Virus record (IMG/VR): IMGVR_UViG_3300044974_000149
Location: 1-41,235 of that record
Direction: 5' to 3' (one strand)
From: a virus
Length of the DNA: 41,235 bases
The notes beneath the pieces are model-generated. The model searched no databases. It was not told the origin of the DNA and was given only the letters and a program-made list of their open reading frames with translations. The translations under genes and the position numbers were made by a program. Shown here piece after piece: positions 39,942 through 41,235 of this stretch. The stretch's first letter is position 1; each line of letters opens with the position of its first letter.

Positions 39942-40892
39942 ATGGCTGAACCGTACAAGTTCCCCGACGAAGTCGAAGACAAGAAGACCAATGAGGTTGA
40001 GTTTGAGATTGAAGGGGTAGATGAAGTAGAGATTGAAATTGAAGACGATACCCCTGAACGTGACAGAGGCCGCAAGCCCCTTGACCGTGAAGTGCTGGAT
40101 CCAACCGATGAAGAAATCGAGTCCTATTCTGACAAAGTCAAGGGACGCATTAAAGAGTTGACCCACGCCCGTCACGACGAGCGCCGTGTCAAAGAAGCCA
40201 CGATGCGTGAGAAGCAAGAGCTTGAGCGTCTTGCACAGCAGTTGATTGAAGAGAACAAACGCCTCAAGCAAAACGTCTACACAGGGCAGGAAGCCATCAT
40301 TGAAGGCGCTAAGTCAAAGGCCGAGAGTGAGTTGGACAGAGCCCGTGGCAGACTCAAAGCTGCACAAGAATCGTTTGACACAGACGCCATCATTGAAGCC
40401 CAAGAAGCTGTGATGGATGCAAAGATTCGTGCAGAGCAAGTAAAAAATTATCGTCCTGCCCCTTTACAGGAAGATAATTATGAGGTACAAACTCATCAAG
40501 CCCAACCCACAAGGGCTGAACCGGACGAAAAAACCCTGCGCTGGCAGGCAAAAAACCAGTGGTTCGGACAGCAAGGGTTTGAGGAATACACCAGCTACGC
40601 ACTAGGGCTGCATCAAAAACTAGTCACAAACGGAGTGGATCCCCGCTCTGCTGAATATTTCGACCAAATTGATGGTCGCATGAAGTCAACTTTTCCGGAT
40701 TTATTCGGGCAAGCAAATGACAAGCCAAGGTCTGGTGAGGTTCAAAAACGACCTACGACAGTGGTTGCCTCTGTATCTCGTTCTACGAGTGCAGGAAAAA
40801 TTAGGCTAACTCAAACGCAAGTAGCGTTAGCGAAAAAATTTGGTTTAACCCCACAGCAGTATGCTGTTCAAGTAGCAAAGTTGGAGAACTGA
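39942..40892 (+). CDS. scaffolding protein
   Basis: 316 residues. Very acidic start (EVEFEIEGVDEVEIEIEDD), a long charged coiled coil (about 65-170), a Pro/Gln linker and a C-terminal helical region rich in Arg and Lys. Typical size and layout of a podovirus scaffold, lying after portal and co-chaperonin. AAGGAAGAAT ribosome binding site. It should guide capsid assembly and then leave or be degraded. No protease is seen next to it in this window. Confidence 0.75.
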   Translation: MAEPYKFPDEVEDKKTNEVEFEIEGVDEVEIEIEDDTPERDRGRKPLDREVLDPTDEEIESYSDKVKGRIKELTHARHDERRVKEATMREKQELERLAQQLIEENKRLKQNVYTGQEAIIEGAKSKAESELDRARGRLKAAQESFDTDAIIEAQEAVMDAKIRAEQVKNYRPAPLQEDNYEVQTHQAQPTRAEPDEKTLRWQAKNQWFGQQGFEEYTSYALGLHQKLVTNGVDPRSAEYFDQIDGRMKSTFPDLFGQANDKPRSGEVQKRPTTVVASVSRSTSAGKIRLTQTQVALAKKFGLTPQQYAVQVAKLEN

Positions 40893-40893
40893 A

Positions 40894-41235
40894 ATGGCTG
40901 AAACAATTGACCGCTCAAATCGTGACAATAAGTCACGCGATAAATCTGCTCGTACGGTATACGTACCACCGAGCAACTTGCCCGATCCGACACCTGATCC
41001 AGATTACACGTTTCGCTGGGTAGCGACTCATGTGCTAGGTCAGCCACTAGCCAACAACGTGTCCTTACAGATGCGCGATGGTTATGAGCCGGTGAAAGCA
41101 GTGGATCATCCAGAATTGGCCTTGTTTGGTAACAACGCAAATGGCAATGTGGAAATTGGTGGGCTGATGCTTTGCAAGGCTCCCAAGGAACGCGTTGAAG
41201 CTCGCGCTGACTATTACAACAAGCAAGCTCAAAAC
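40894..41235 (+). CDS. head-region structural protein, 3' truncated
   Basis: ATG 40894, one base after the scaffold stop, open to the window edge (114 codons). Sequence MAETIDRSNRDNKSRDKSAR, VYVPPSNLPDPTPDPDYTFRW and a later KAPKERVEARADYYNKQ. Likely a capsid accessory protein encoded just before the major capsid gene. Similar Pro-rich PSNLPDPTP segments occur in small head proteins of uncultured phages, from memory. The major capsid gene is probably just outside the window. Confidence 0.6.
   Translation, partial: MAETIDRSNRDNKSRDKSARTVYVPPSNLPDPTPDPDYTFRWVATHVLGQPLANNVSLQMRDGYEPVKAVDHPELALFGNNANGNVEIGGLMLCKAPKERVEARADYYNKQAQN

Overview
The window is about 41 kb of a tailed double-stranded DNA bacteriophage genome. 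Both edges cut through coding sequence. There is a terminase pair, portal and scaffold. There is also a full replication module and a dense block of tiny genes with strong GGAG-type ribosome binding sites. I see no tRNA, rRNA, integrase, CRISPR array, endolysin or holin. The portal looks P22-like, and a giant ejection-type protein sits at the end of the structural block, so a podovirus-like phage of a Gram-negative host is the best guess. The host cannot be named from the sequence, although the small-gene families resemble those of uncultured freshwater and marine phages.

Layout: (1) 1-13621, rightward: the end of a Gln/Ala-rich virion protein, a 617-residue protein with Gly-rich MADGGI-type motifs, a terminator hairpin, then one 11-kb gene for a 3672-residue polyvalent protein. 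That protein carries a zincin (HEGTH) domain, a WCTG domain with a solenoid, and a C-terminal LPD38-like region. (2) 13587-34242, entirely leftward: a replication and early module. In transcription order it runs from small unknown genes (34.2-30.8 kb) through an amidoligase (28641-30737) and a class II glutamine amidotransferase (27475-28581), then membrane microproteins, a winged-helix-like protein and small unknown genes. Next come a VRR-NUC nuclease, family A DNA polymerase, metallopeptidase-like protein, Cas4-like PD-(D/E)XK nuclease, HNH-like protein and SNF2-type helicase. Last are a Gam-like coiled-coil protein, a candidate SSB, an HTH protein, a small clamp-binding protein and a primase-helicase. 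(3) 34243-34622: a divergent regulatory region with promoter, operator, terminator and G-rich elements. (4) 34623-41235, rightward: terminase small and large subunits, portal, a small conserved protein, a GroES-like co-chaperonin, scaffold and the start of another head-region gene.

The convergent giant-gene and primase ends meet at 13.6-13.8 kb, and the early and late units diverge at 34.3-34.6 kb, as in a simple two-arm phage map. Three features lie beyond ordinary phage housekeeping. The first is the adjacent amidoligase and glutamine amidotransferase, which look like a peptide or amide-tagging system. The second is a repeated operator-like motif, TGTC-N8-GACA, at three promoter regions including the early/late switch, with related sites near 32.65 and 32.94 kb. 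The third is a family of at least seven near-identical GGGGAGA-N3-TCTCCCC hairpins confined to 26.4-34.3 kb, some between genes and some inside them. All functional statements come from reading motifs by eye; no database search was possible.
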